A stretch of 64,000 nucleotides of DNA from Curtobacterium sp. ER1/6 (GCF_001742745.1 NZ_MJAK01000001.1:682001-746000), one strand, 5' to 3'; shown: positions 18,935-28,690, counted from the stretch's first letter. Notes: a model not told the origin generated them from the sequence alone. Numbers and translations are program-made.

Positions 18935-19554
18935 GCGGTGAACGTCCACACGAGGGACTGGTTCATGGTCTGCGCCTGCGAGTCGTTCGGCGCCGCCGGG
19001 TCGAGGGTGACCGTCACGGTCGCCGTCCCGCCCTGGCCGGCAGCCGGAGCGGGGCTGATGGCGAAGGTCTTGCCGCCGATCGCGCCCGCGTTCTGCTTGG
19101 AGATGACGGTCGTCGTCCCCGACGGCGTCGTCCACGTCACGGTGACGAGCAGCCAGTAGCAGATGCTGTTCGAGGTCGAGACGGTGCCGTTGCAGACCCC
19201 GGGAGCGAGGGAGAACGCCGACGCCGCGACCCCGCCGGTGTTCTTGATCACCGTCGAGGTGCCGCGCGTGGTGTCCCCCGGCCGGAGGTTCGTACCGGCG
19301 TACAGGTCGGTCGAGCACGTCGTGGTGCCTGTGGGAGTGCTCCGGCACGCCACGGTCGACGCGTCCGGACCCTGCGTCATCTCGATCGAGACGGTGTTCG
19401 CCGTGTTCGTGGTGTTCGAGATCGATGCCGTGTACGCCGACATCGTGCCGGTCGTCGTCAGCGCGAGCGCGACCGAGGCGACGAGTCCCGCCGCCGCGAT
19501 GAGCCAGCCCGTGCGCACCGGGGTGCGGCGGACGACCGTCGAGTGCCTGCCCAC
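18931..19554 (-). CDS. TasA-like exported protein 1 (SipW-type signal)
   Basis: 207-residue exported protein. A twin-arginine-free basic start (VVRRTPVR) leads into a hydrophobic core (17-35) and then TGTMSAYTASISN, the alternate signal processed by SipW-class peptidases. The mature part has the NLRPGD motif shared with TasA/CotN/camelysin proteins, four cysteines in two pairs, and ends in a Val/Thr-rich beta region closing with VWTFTA. The GTG start at 19554 has no clear ribosome-binding site and lies 10 bp after the previous gene. Probably a fibre or matrix subunit; similar length and layout to protein 2 suggest duplication. Confidence 0.78.
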   Translation of the reverse strand: MGRHSTVVRRTPVRTGWLIAAAGLVASVALALTTTGTMSAYTASISNTTNTANTVSIEMTQGPDASTVACRSTPTGTTTCSTDLYAGTNLRPGDTTRGTSTVIKNTGGVAASAFSLAPGVCNGTVSTSNSICYWLLVTVTWTTPSGTTTVISKQNAGAIGGKTFAISPAPAAGQGGTATVTVTLDPAAPNDSQAQTMNQSLVWTFTA

Positions 19555-19564
19555 GACGACACCG

Positions 19565-20188
19565 TCAGGCGGAGAAGGTGAAGGTGAGGGCCTGGGAGAG
19601 GGTCACGCCGGACGTCGGCGCGGTGGCGTTCTGCGGCAGCGAGACCTGCACGGTGAGCGGGATGCGCTCGTTCGCCGCGGGCGGGTTCGGCAGCGTGATC
19701 GCGTTCGCCGCCAGGTACGCGGGCGTCGTGGAAGCGGGCAGCACGTCCGCACCGCGCCACGTCATCTTCACGACGAGCTGGTTGCAGAGGTCCGAGCCGC
19801 TCGTGGGCGAGGTGGCGCAGGGGCCGCCCGTGAGCCGGAACCCGGTGGGCGTCGCCGTCCCGGTGTTCGCGAAGTAGATCGTCTGGGTGGTCGAGGAGTC
19901 GCCGGGGCGCAGCGACTGCCCGCCGTAGAGGTTCGGGTCGGTGCAGCTCGCCGTGCCGTCGGAAGCGGTCGTGCAGGCTCCGGGCGACCCGTCGGCGGTG
20001 GTCTCCGCGATCCGGATCGTCGAGGTGGACACCGTGTTGGTGCCGTGCAGGAAGGCCTGCGTGAAGACGGACAGCGTGCCGCTGAAGGTCAGCGCGAGCA
20101 CCACCGCGGCGGCGAGGCCGGCGGCGATGACGACGAGGTTGAGACGCTGCCGCTGTGCGCGGCTGACAGGTGTTGCATGACGGGACAT
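19565..20188 (-). CDS. TasA-like exported protein 2 (SipW-type signal)
   Basis: 207 residues, the same length as its neighbour. Basic N-terminus (RAQRQR), hydrophobic core (20-37), then FSGTLSVFTQAFLHGTN as the signal region; AYTA is replaced by VFTQ. The mature part has SLRPGD, two cysteine pairs (GACTTASDGTASC and GPCATS...DLC) and ends QALTFTFSA, closely parallel to protein 1. ATG at 20188 is preceded by GGAGG at 10 nt. First gene of the four-gene SipW locus. The family is named 'alternate signal-mediated exported protein' in TIGRFAM-style annotation; its function is not established. Confidence 0.78.
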   Translation of the reverse strand: MSRHATPVSRAQRQRLNLVVIAAGLAAAVVLALTFSGTLSVFTQAFLHGTNTVSTSTIRIAETTADGSPGACTTASDGTASCTDPNLYGGQSLRPGDSSTTQTIYFANTGTATPTGFRLTGGPCATSPTSGSDLCNQLVVKMTWRGADVLPASTTPAYLAANAITLPNPPAANERIPLTVQVSLPQNATAPTSGVTLSQALTFTFSA

Positions 20189-20344
20189 CGGGTTCGCACC
20201 TCCGTGTGCACCCGGGTCGGGAACGATCACGGCGCAGGGTCGCGCGTGATCGCAGCGGCCGGGTCCGCTGAACTGAGTTGTGTTCACCACTACTCGGTCA
20301 CATGCGACTGTATAGACCTGCAGCCGTTCTGGGTCCCCCAAAGT
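20189..20344 (-). promoter_or_regulatory. Upstream region of the SipW/TasA-like operon
   Basis: This 156-bp stretch is clearly less GC-rich than the rest, mainly at 20270-20330. TATACA on the minus strand near 20315 is a possible -10 element without a clear -35. A 7-bp inverted repeat, CGATCAC (20224-20230) and GTGATCG (20246-20252) with a 15-nt spacer, lies in the presumed 5' leader and could be an operator or an mRNA hairpin. Nothing else is recognisable. Confidence 0.4.
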
Positions 20345-20370
20345 ACGGGCAGACAGAACGGTCTGCCCGT
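20345..20370 (-). terminator. lepA: Terminator hairpin after lepA
   Basis: ACGGGCAGAC at 20345-20354 pairs perfectly with GTCTGCCCGT at 20361-20370 around a 6-nt loop; on the minus strand it is followed by ACTTTGG. It lies about 95 bp after the lepA stop and upstream of the TasA-like operon. An operator role cannot be excluded. Confidence 0.6.
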
Positions 20371-20464
20371 TCTGGAGCGCGTCAGCGCGGCCGACGGCGC
20401 CTCGAACGGTGCGCCGTCCTGCGGGAAGCGGATGACCGGGGCGGACCCGGGGAGGCTCCCGCCG

Positions 20465-22312
<1,848 letters not shown>

Positions 22313-22420
22313 GGTTCCTCAGGGGTCGGTGCGGTCGGACGATTGTCCCACGGTTGTGCGCGCGCAGCGCGCATCCGATGGCGCCCTGTGGGAACCGGGC
22401 GCGACGCCACGGCTGTGCAG

Positions 22421-22468
22421 GACGGACGGGAGGCGCGCGGCGGGGCCGGCACGGGCCTCCCGTCCGTC
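22421..22468. repeat. GACGGACGGGAGGC palindromic repeat, copy A (terminator)
   Basis: GACGGACGGGAGGC (22421-22434) and GCCTCCCGTCCGTC (22455-22468) are a perfect 14-bp inverted repeat with a 20-nt loop. The right arm runs into the TGA stop of the aminotransferase. One of four copies in the window. Confidence 0.75.
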
Positions 22469-23633
22469 AGGCGGTCACCCTGGCGGGCGTCGGCAGTGCA
22501 CCCAGGCCGCGGCGCAGGTCCTCCGGGGTGGCCGCGAGGCACACGCGGACCCAGCCCTCGCCGGACCGGCCGAAGGCACTGCCGGGCGCGACCGCGACGT
22601 GCTCGCGGTGCAGGAGTGCCAGCGCCCACTCGGCGACGTCGCCCCCGGAGGCGTGTGACACGTCGATCCAGAGGTAGAAGGCCCCACGGGGGTCGAGGTA
22701 GCGGATGCCGCCGGCGTCGAGGACCTCCTTCGCCACCGCCAGGTTGGCGCGGTAGTGCTCGCGGGCGTCCTGCACGGCCTGGTGGTCGCCGACGATCGCC
22801 GCGAGCGCGGCCCACTGGTCGGGCTCGGCGACGCAGCTGATCATCGCCTCCTGCGTCGTGCGCATGGTCGGCCCGAGTCCCTTCGGCGTCACGAGGTACC
22901 CGACGCGGACGCCGGTCATGGCGTACGTCTTGCTCAGCGAGAACGCCGTGAAGACCCGGTCGTCCTCGTCGAGCGCGGCGATGCTCACGTGGCGCGTGCC
23001 GTGGGTGAAGTACTCGTAGACCTCGTCGCTGATCACCCACAGGTCGTGCCGCTTCGCCAGGGCGAGCAGCGCGCGGAGGGTCTCCTCGCCGAACACCGAG
23101 CCGAGGGGGTTCGACGGGGAGTTCACCACGATCGCCCGGGTGTGATCGGTGATGCTCGCCTCGAGCGCCTCGAGGTCGGGCTCGAAGTCGTGCTGCGGTT
23201 CGAGCCGGTACGGCACCGGGGTCGCGCCGATGATGTGCGCGTTCATCGTGAAGGTCGTGTAGCCCGGGTCCGGCACGAGGACCTCGTCACCCGGGCTCAG
23301 CACGAGCGTCATCGCCTGGAACAGCGCCTGCGTCGCGCCGATCGTCAACCAGACCTGCTCCGGGTCGACGTCGATGCGGTTCTCGCGGCGGAGCTTGTCG
23401 CGGATCGCCGCCCGGAGGGGTGCGATGCCGCCGTTCGGCGTGTAGTCGGTGCGGTCCTCGGACCACGCGCGACGGGCGGCCTCGCCGATGTGCGGTGCGA
23501 CGGCGACGTCCGGCTCGCCGATGACGAGCATCGCGACGTCGGTGCCGTCGGCCTGCAGCAGGGCGGCCTGCTCGTAGACGCGGCGGATGCCGGATGCGGG
23601 CACGGTCTCGATCCTGGGGGCGAGGGAGGGCAC
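22467..23633 (-). CDS. PLP-dependent class I/II aminotransferase
   Basis: 388-residue fold-type I aminotransferase of the AspC/AlaA-like group. Recognisable features: [27 protein letters not shown] (PLP and substrate contacts), DEVYEYF and the PLP Lys in [15 protein letters not shown], then the carboxylate-binding Arg in GWVRVCLA. Reaction is amino-group transfer to a 2-oxo acid; the exact substrate cannot be told. The GTG at 23633 sits 6 nt after TACCGT (23640-23645), arguing for a leaderless start. It is divergent from rpsT and ends in a palindromic terminator. Confidence 0.9.
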   Translation of the reverse strand: MPSLAPRIETVPASGIRRVYEQAALLQADGTDVAMLVIGEPDVAVAPHIGEAARRAWSEDRTDYTPNGGIAPLRAAIRDKLRRENRIDVDPEQVWLTIGATQALFQAMTLVLSPGDEVLVPDPGYTTFTMNAHIIGATPVPYRLEPQHDFEPDLEALEASITDHTRAIVVNSPSNPLGSVFGEETLRALLALAKRHDLWVISDEVYEYFTHGTRHVSIAALDEDDRVFTAFSLSKTYAMTGVRVGYLVTPKGLGPTMRTTQEAMISCVAEPDQWAALAAIVGDHQAVQDAREHYRANLAVAKEVLDAGGIRYLDPRGAFYLWIDVSHASGGDVAEWALALLHREHVAVAPGSAFGRSGEGWVRVCLAATPEDLRRGLGALPTPARVTA

Positions 23634-23639
23634 GTCGAC

Positions 23640-23645
23640 ACGGTA
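23640..23645 (-). promoter_or_regulatory. -10 element of the aminotransferase gene
   Basis: TACCGT on the minus strand, 6 nt before the GTG start codon. Confidence 0.5.
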
Positions 23646-23699
23646 GCCGCTCGCGTGTTGCGGCCGCGTTTCGTCGGCGACGCGCGCGGGTCCGGTCCT

Positions 23700-23728
23700 T
23701 TGGTGCCAGCCCGTCCTGCTGGTAGTGT
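23700..23728 (+). promoter_or_regulatory. rpsT: rpsT promoter
   Basis: TTGGTG (23700-23705) and TAGTGT (23723-23728) separated by exactly 17 bp form the best -35/-10 pair in the window. Start is expected near 23735, about 100 nt before the ATG. Confidence 0.7.
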
Positions 23729-23742
23729 TGGTGGCTGGCTTC

Positions 23743-23817
23743 CGCGTTCCCCGCCCACGGGTGGAACGCGATGCGACCAAGGGCCCCTCTACCCAGCGGT
23801 CGCGACCACCCGTAGAG
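23743..23817 (+). promoter_or_regulatory. rpsT: Structured rpsT mRNA leader
   Basis: Two hairpins fit in the ~100-nt leader: CGCGTTCC (23743-23750) with GGAACGCG (23763-23770), and CTCTAC (23787-23792) with GTAGAG (23812-23817) enclosing GGTC/GACC. The second ends 6 nt before the AAGGAG ribosome-binding site. S20 autoregulates its mRNA in other bacteria; that this leader is the target is inference. Confidence 0.45.
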
Positions 23818-23837
23818 ACGATCAAGGAGCAACACGC

Positions 23838-24098
23838 ATGGCGAACATCAAGTCGCAGATGAAGCGCATCAAGACCAACCTGAAGGCCCAGGAGCGCAAC
23901 AAGGCCTACCGCTCGGAGCTCAAGACGGTCATCCGTCACACGAACGAGGCCGTCGCCTCGGGCGACAAGGACAAGGCCGCTGCGGCGCTGGTCCTCGCCT
24001 CGAAGAAGCTCGACAAGGCCGTGAGCAAGGGCGTCATCCACAAGAACCAGGCGGCGAACCGCAAGTCGGCCATCGCCAAGAAGGTCTCCGCGCTCTGA
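23838..24098 (+). CDS. rpsT: 30S ribosomal protein S20
   Basis: Primary 16S rRNA-binding protein of the small subunit, 86 residues, normal length. [14 protein letters not shown] and [16 protein letters not shown] are diagnostic; the sequence is rich in Lys and Ala and helical. AAGGAG lies 8 nt before the ATG. Followed by a strong terminator. Confidence 0.99.
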   Translation: MANIKSQMKRIKTNLKAQERNKAYRSELKTVIRHTNEAVASGDKDKAAAALVLASKKLDKAVSKGVIHKNQAANRKSAIAKKVSAL

Positions 24099-24135
24099 GT
24101 CGCTGATCCTCGGGACGGTCCATGACCGTCCGGCC

Positions 24136-24166
24136 GAGAGCCCCGCACCGGTGGTGCGGGGCTCTC
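24136..24166 (+). terminator. rpsT: rpsT terminator
   Basis: GAGAGCCCCGCACC (24136-24149) pairs perfectly with 24153-24166 around a 3-nt loop and is followed by GTCGTTCG. A smaller perfect hairpin, GGACGGTC-cat-GACCGTCC (24113-24131), precedes it. Confidence 0.85.
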
Positions 24167-24219
24167 GTCGTTCGCGGGCCGCGCGGCAGTGGCGGCGCGG
24201 CGCGGCGGCGGGACGGTGT

Positions 24220-24344
24220 CGAACCACGGTTCCGACGTCGAACCAGCGCGCGCGGCTGGTTCGACGTCGCTTCCGTGGTTCGGAGCGGCGGCCGGCACAA
24301 CCGGGAGCGCGTCGCACCACGGGGTCCCGTGGCGCGACGCGCTC
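24220..24344. repeat. Nested inverted repeats between rpsT and holA
   Basis: The 341 bp between rpsT and holA hold no gene. After the terminator there are two long hairpins. The first has an outer stem CGAACCACGG (24220-24229) with 24273-24282 and an inner perfect stem GACGTCGAACCAGC (24234-24247) with 24255-24268. The second pairs 24305-24323 with 24326-24344, 18 of 19 positions. The remainder (24345-24439) shows nothing recognisable. Confidence 0.7.
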
Positions 24345-24439
24345 GACGTCGTGCGGGAGCACGTCGCGCCGCCATCCGCCGCGAGCAGCCGGACACCGCA
24401 CACGCGACGTGCGCAGCCGGCCGGGAGGCCCGGATCGCC

Positions 24440-25459
24440 TCAGCGGTCCTCGCCGCGTCGGGCGATGGTGCGGACCATCACCTCGAGCGCGTAGTGCGCG
24501 TCGCGCGACCCACCCTTCACCGCGGTGTCCGCCGCAGCGATGCTCGTGATCGCGTTCGCCAGCCCGGCCTCACTCCACCCCGCCACGTCACGCTGTGCGC
24601 GCTGGACCTGCCACGGCGCCATGCCGAGCGCGGACGCCGCTTGGCCGCTCGGGCCGCGGAAGGCGCTGACCTTCGCCATCGTGCGGATCTTGCTCGCGAA
24701 CGCCGCGACGATCGGCACCGGGGCCTCCCCCGTCGCCAGCGCGTGCCGGAGCTCGACGATCGCCGGAGCCGACCGGCCCGCGAGCGCGATGTCGGCGACC
24801 TTGAACGCGTTCGTCTCGACGCGGCCGCCGTAGTACTTGTCGACGACGCGGTCGGTGATCTCCTCGGCCTCGTCGGCGAGCAGCTGCCGGCACGCGGCGG
24901 CAAGCTCGGCCAGGTCGTCGGCGAAGGCCGCGACGAGCGTCCGCACCGCCGAGGGCGCGATCCGGCGTCGGGCCGCCCGGAACTCCGCGTTCACGAAGTC
25001 CGCCTTGTCGGTGTCGCGCTTCAGCTCGTCGCACTGCACCTCGACGCCGCCGCCGACACCGCTGCGGATGGTGTCGAGGAGCTTCTTCCCGCGCACACCG
25101 CCGCCGTGCCGGAGCACCAGGGTGACGTCGTCGGCCGGTGCCTGCAGGTAGCTGATCGTCTCGGTGATGAAGGCATCGGTGCACTTCTCGACGTTGGTGA
25201 CCCGCACGAGCCGGGGTTCGCCGAAGAGCGACGGGCTCGCCAGCGTCGCGAGGAGGCCGGGGGCGTACTGGTCCGCTTCGAGGTCGTGCACCTCGAGCGC
25301 CGGGTCCTCGCCCACGAGCAGGTCACGGAGGACGCTGCTCGCACGCTCCGCCAGGAACTGCTCGGGTCCGGTGACGAGCACGACCGGTGCGGGGCGGACG
25401 CCCGACCACGGCACCTGGTCGATCTTCGCCGCGGCGCGCGCGGGCTTCTTGGCGGGCAT
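24440..25459 (-). CDS. holA: DNA polymerase III subunit delta
   Basis: Clamp-loader delta subunit, 339 residues from the ATG at 25459, which has GGAAGGAA 4 nt upstream. The N-terminal domain has VLVTGPEQFLAER and the pattern F-G-E-P-R-L-V; the C-terminal part has KVADIALAGRSAPAI and PWQVQRAQRDVAGWS, typical of actinobacterial HolA. A TAGGAT -10 element at 25507-25512 supports independent transcription. The frame is also continuous with comEC upstream, with no stop codon between them, so a fused product is possible in principle. Confidence 0.93.
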   Translation of the reverse strand: MPAKKPARAAAKIDQVPWSGVRPAPVVLVTGPEQFLAERASSVLRDLLVGEDPALEVHDLEADQYAPGLLATLASPSLFGEPRLVRVTNVEKCTDAFITETISYLQAPADDVTLVLRHGGGVRGKKLLDTIRSGVGGGVEVQCDELKRDTDKADFVNAEFRAARRRIAPSAVRTLVAAFADDLAELAAACRQLLADEAEEITDRVVDKYYGGRVETNAFKVADIALAGRSAPAIVELRHALATGEAPVPIVAAFASKIRTMAKVSAFRGPSGQAASALGMAPWQVQRAQRDVAGWSEAGLANAITSIAAADTAVKGGSRDAHYALEVMVRTIARRGEDR

Positions 25460-27886
25460 GCGTTCCTTCCGTCGGCGCCGGGTCGAGCGGGTCCGGGCCT
25501 GCGTCGATCCTACGGGCCACCGGGGACGCTCCGCCGCCGGCCCCACGGCGTGCGGCGCTGCCGGGGAGTCCGCCGGTGGGCCGTCGTCCGCGGCACGCTC
25601 CGTCCAGACACGGAGCGCGTCCCCGCGGTCCCGTGACACGACGATCGTGCCCTGGCGGTCGGTCCGGAACGCGGCGGTCCCGGCCGCCCGGAGCGCGTCG
25701 AGCGCCGTCCGGGTCGGGTGTCCGTACGTGTTGTCCGCCCCGACGCCGATGAGCCCGACGGGTGCCGCGAGCTGCCGGTAGAGCGCGGGGTCCTGGTCGG
25801 ACGACCCGTGGTGCGCGACCTTCACGACGTCCGGGCGCGTCTCGACGAGGGGCCGGAGCCGCCGCTGGGAGCGCTCCCCGAGGTCCCCGAGGAACACCCC
25901 GGAGACGCAGTGCTCGCACCCCGGTCCCGCGGCGGTCTCGAGGACCAGGCTCGCGTCGTTGCCCGACGCCGCCGCCCCCGCCGGTGGCCACACCAGCCGC
26001 CACCGGAGCCGTCCGAGGGTGCCCGCCGTGCCGTCGTCGCCGGTGCGGAGGTCGACCCCGGCGTCCTCGAGCTCGCGGAGCACCCGGTCGTCCTCGGGCC
26101 TGCCCACCGGACCGACCAGCGCACGGTCGGTCCGGTCCGCGACGGCCCCGACCGCGCCGACGTGGTCGCGGTCGAAGTGCGTGAGCACGAGCAGGTCGAC
26201 CCGCTCGACCCCGAGCAGGTCGAGGCACCGGCGGAGCGCCGGCTCGTCGTCGCCGGTGTCGACGAGCGCCACCGGCCCCTTCCCGTCGCGCACCAGCACG
26301 GCGTCGCCCTGGCCGACGTCGCAGGCGACGACCGACCAGTCCCCCGGCACGGTGCCCTGGACGACGAGCCGCGGCACGGCGACGACCCCGACACCGAGGA
26401 CGACGACCGATGCGGCGGCGACGAGCAGCCGTGCTCGCGCCCGCCCCCGTGCGAGCACGGCCGCGGCGACCGCCAGGCTGACCAGGCCCGCGGTGGCGGT
26501 CCCCGTGACGCCGACGGGCCAGTCGAGCTCGGCCGCGGGCAGCCCGGCGGTCGTCGTGGCGATCACCCCGATGCAGGCCGCGGGCACCCATGCGACGTGT
26601 ACCGTCACCGCCGCTCCCCACGGCCAGACCGGCGCGACCAGGCACGCGAGGAGCCCCGTCACCGTGACCACGGGCGCGAGCGGTTCGGTCAGCAGGTTCG
26701 CCGGGACCGCGAAGGTCGGCAGCGTCGGGGACAGGACGACGGTGACCGGCCAGCACGCGACCTGCGCGGCGACGGGCACCGACAGGGCCGCCGCGACCGG
26801 TGTCCAGAGCCGTCGGGCCAGCAGCGCGGTGAGCGGCGGCGCGAGGACGACGATCCCCGCGGTCGCCAGGACGGAGAGGGCGAAGGCGACCGAGCGGGCG
26901 TACCACGGGTCCACGACGAGCATGCCGAGCACCGCGAGGGCGAGGAGCGGGACACCGCGCACCGGTCGCCCGGACAGTCGGACACCGAGGACCACCACCG
27001 CCATCACCGCGGCTCGGACGATCGAGGGGTCCGGGCGGACGAGCACGACGAACGCGACGAGGAACCCGCCCGCGAGGACGGCGCGGAACGGCCGCGGGAG
27101 TCCGACGCCGCGCCCCACGGCCACGACGAGCGCGACGACGACCGCGCAGTTCGACCCGGAGACGGCGGTGAGGTGGGTGAGCGCCGCGGTCTCCATGGCG
27201 GACTCGGTGCCGGGGTCGAGCCCGCTCCGGTCGCCGATCGCCAGACCGCGGAGCAGCGCGCCGCCCGGTTCCGGCAGGCCGTCGGTGACCCGCACGAACG
27301 CCTGCCGCACCCGGTCGGTCGCGGCGAGCACACCCGTCGGCGGGTCGACCGCCGGCGCCCCGCGGAGGAACACCACCGCCGCCTCGGGCCCGCCGCCGTC
27401 GTCCGACTCCACCGAGGCGCGCCCCGTGAGCACCGCTCCGGCGGGCGCTCGGGTCGGGACGGCCGGCACGATCCGGACCGGCACGTCCAGGCCCCCGGTC
27501 CCGCCGAGGCGCCGGAGCGTGCCGGTCGTCGAACGATCGGCGTCGCCGAGGTCGCGCGTGAGCCCGACCTCGACCTCCGTCGTCCGTCCTGCCGCCTCGG
27601 CGAGCACCGCGGGCGACCGTTCCGGGTACCCGACGCCCACCGCGACGCCCACGAGCGTGCAGCACGCCGCCGTGGTCGCGAGGAGGGCGAGCACCGGCGG
27701 CAGTGCCCGGACGCCGCTCCCGGTCCGCAGCACGAGCAGCGTGAGGACGACCACGCCGACCGTCCCCGTCGAGCCCAGCGTCCACCATGCCGCTCCGGGC
27801 CGGCCGACGAGCAGTGCCGCGGTCACCCACGCCAGGGCGACCGGACCGCCGAGTCGCAGGTCGGCGGGGTGCGGTGCCGGGTCCAC
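24440..27886 (-). CDS. comEC: ComEC/Rec2 DNA-uptake channel, open frame runs into holA
   Basis: Membrane channel for DNA import in competence. The GTG at 27886 opens a 1148-codon frame whose first ~770 residues are ComEC: N-terminal membrane segments, a variable extracytoplasmic region, the competence domain with GSNCAVVVALVVAVGRG and further helices, and a C-terminal metallo-beta-lactamase-like domain with LTHFDRDHVGA and KVAHHGSSDQ. ComEC homology ends near GDALRVWTERA; no stop occurs in the ~40 codons before the holA ATG at 25459, nor after it in this frame, so the two reading frames are fused. Either the ComEC stop was lost, a real fusion exists, or a base error is present. It lies 12 bp after comEA, itself frameshifted. 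Confidence 0.8.
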   Translation of the reverse strand: MDPAPHPADLRLGGPVALAWVTAALLVGRPGAAWWTLGSTGTVGVVVLTLLVLRTGSGVRALPPVLALLATTAACCTLVGVAVGVGYPERSPAVLAEAAGRTTEVEVGLTRDLGDADRSTTGTLRRLGGTGGLDVPVRIVPAVPTRAPAGAVLTGRASVESDDGGGPEAAVVFLRGAPAVDPPTGVLAATDRVRQAFVRVTDGLPEPGGALLRGLAIGDRSGLDPGTESAMETAALTHLTAVSGSNCAVVVALVVAVGRGVGLPRPFRAVLAGGFLVAFVVLVRPDPSIVRAAVMAVVVLGVRLSGRPVRGVPLLALAVLGMLVVDPWYARSVAFALSVLATAGIVVLAPPLTALLARRLWTPVAAALSVPVAAQVACWPVTVVLSPTLPTFAVPANLLTEPLAPVVTVTGLLACLVAPVWPWGAAVTVHVAWVPAACIGVIATTTAGLPAAELDWPVGVTGTATAGLVSLAVAAAVLARGRARARLLVAAASVVVLGVGVVAVPRLVVQGTVPGDWSVVACDVGQGDAVLVRDGKGPVALVDTGDDEPALRRCLDLLGVERVDLLVLTHFDRDHVGAVGAVADRTDRALVGPVGRPEDDRVLRELEDAGVDLRTGDDGTAGTLGRLRWRLVWPPAGAAASGNDASLVLETAAGPGCEHCVSGVFLGDLGERSQRRLRPLVETRPDVVKVAHHGSSDQDPALYRQLAAPVGLIGVGADNTYGHPTRTALDALRAAGTAAFRTDRQGTIVVSRDRGDALRVWTERAADDGPPADSPAAPHAVGPAAERPRWPVGSTQARTRSTRRRRKERMPAKKPARAAAKIDQVPWSGVRPAPVVLVTGPEQFLAERASSVLRDLLVGEDPALEVHDLEADQYAPGLLATLASPSLFGEPRLVRVTNVEKCTDAFITETISYLQAPADDVTLVLRHGGGVRGKKLLDTIRSGVGGGVEVQCDELKRDTDKADFVNAEFRAARRRIAPSAVRTLVAAFADDLAELAAACRQLLADEAEEITDRVVDKYYGGRVETNAFKVADIALAGRSAPAIVELRHALATGEAPVPIVAAFASKIRTMAKVSAFRGPSGQAASALGMAPWQVQRAQRDVAGWSEAGLANAITSIAAADTAVKGGSRDAHYALEVMVRTIARRGEDR
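25507..25512 (-). promoter_or_regulatory. holA: holA -10 element
   Basis: TAGGAT on the minus strand, about 48 nt before the holA ATG, lying inside the open frame that continues from comEC. Confidence 0.5.
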
Positions 27887-27898
27887 GTGCCGGACGCC

Positions 27899-28655
27899 TC
27901 AGACCCGGACCCGGTCGCGCAGGTCGTCGAGGCGCGCCTGCCCGATGCCGCTGACGTCGAGCAGGTCGTCGACCGACGAGAACCCGCCGTGCTCCTCGCG
28001 CCACGCGATGATCCGCCCGGCGAGTGCCGGTCCGATGCCCGGCAGGGTCTCGAGCGTCGCCTGGTCCGCCGCGTTCAGGTCGACGACCGCGTCCGGCCCG
28101 CCGGCGGTGCCGCCCGCACCGCTGCCCGCCCCGCTGCTGCCGCCCGTGACGTCCGGACCGAGCGCCTCGGGGACCGCCGTCTCGCCCACCCGCGGCACGT
28201 AGAGCCGTTCGCCGTCCACGACCGCGCGGGCGAGGTTCAGCCGCGCGAGGTCCGCGTCCTCCGCCGCTCCACCGGCACGCTCCAGCACGGCGTCCACGCG
28301 GGTCCCGACGGGGACCTCGACGACCCCCGCGTGCCGGACGGCACCGAGCACGTACACCGCGGCGACGGCCGCGGACGGCGCGACGCTCCCGACCGCGGCG
28401 GGACCGCTGGGGGCCGCCCCCCCCGCCGGACGGCGACGGGACCGTCGGAGCCGGCTGCGAGCCTCCCGTCACGGTCACCTCGCCCGACGACCGCCCGCGC
28501 AGGGTCCCGACCGCCACGACCACGAGGGCGACGACGACGACCACCGCGGCGAGCACCAGCGCCGCCCGCGGGCTCAGCGTGCACCGCTCCCACCACCGCG
28601 CCCCGGTCGACACGGAGCCGGACGAGGGCGACGGGACGGGCGGGTCGTGGGACAT
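27899..28655 (-). pseudogene. comEA: ComEA DNA-receptor gene, frameshifted at a G8 tract
   Basis: Membrane DNA-binding protein of competence. The ATG at 28655 gives the expected N-terminus with a membrane helix (RAALVLAAVVVVVALVVVAVG, about residues 38-57), but at the 8-G tract (plus-strand C8 at 28417-28424) the frame leaves the family. Removing one G restores SGGGAAPSG and joins to VYVLGAVRHAGVVEV, the SLBB domain, and a C-terminal helix-hairpin-helix pair (LNAADQATLETLPGIGPALAGRI and SVDDLLDVSGIG). The second frame is open to 28357. This is a one-base insertion: assembly error, pseudogene, or slippage-controlled gene. Confidence 0.85.
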
Positions 28656-28690
28656 GACCGGCACGCTAGGGCTCACCCGCACACGAGGAC

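Noticed and set aside
24034-24403. Minus-strand frames extending the palindromic gap between holA and rpsT
   Set aside because: They translate the inverted repeats and antisense of rpsT; repeated peptide motifs only mirror the DNA repeats.
24122-25636. Plus-strand frame opposite holA beginning in the rpsT-holA gap
   Set aside because: Composition typical of a shadow, no ribosome-binding site, and it runs over the rpsT terminator and palindromes.
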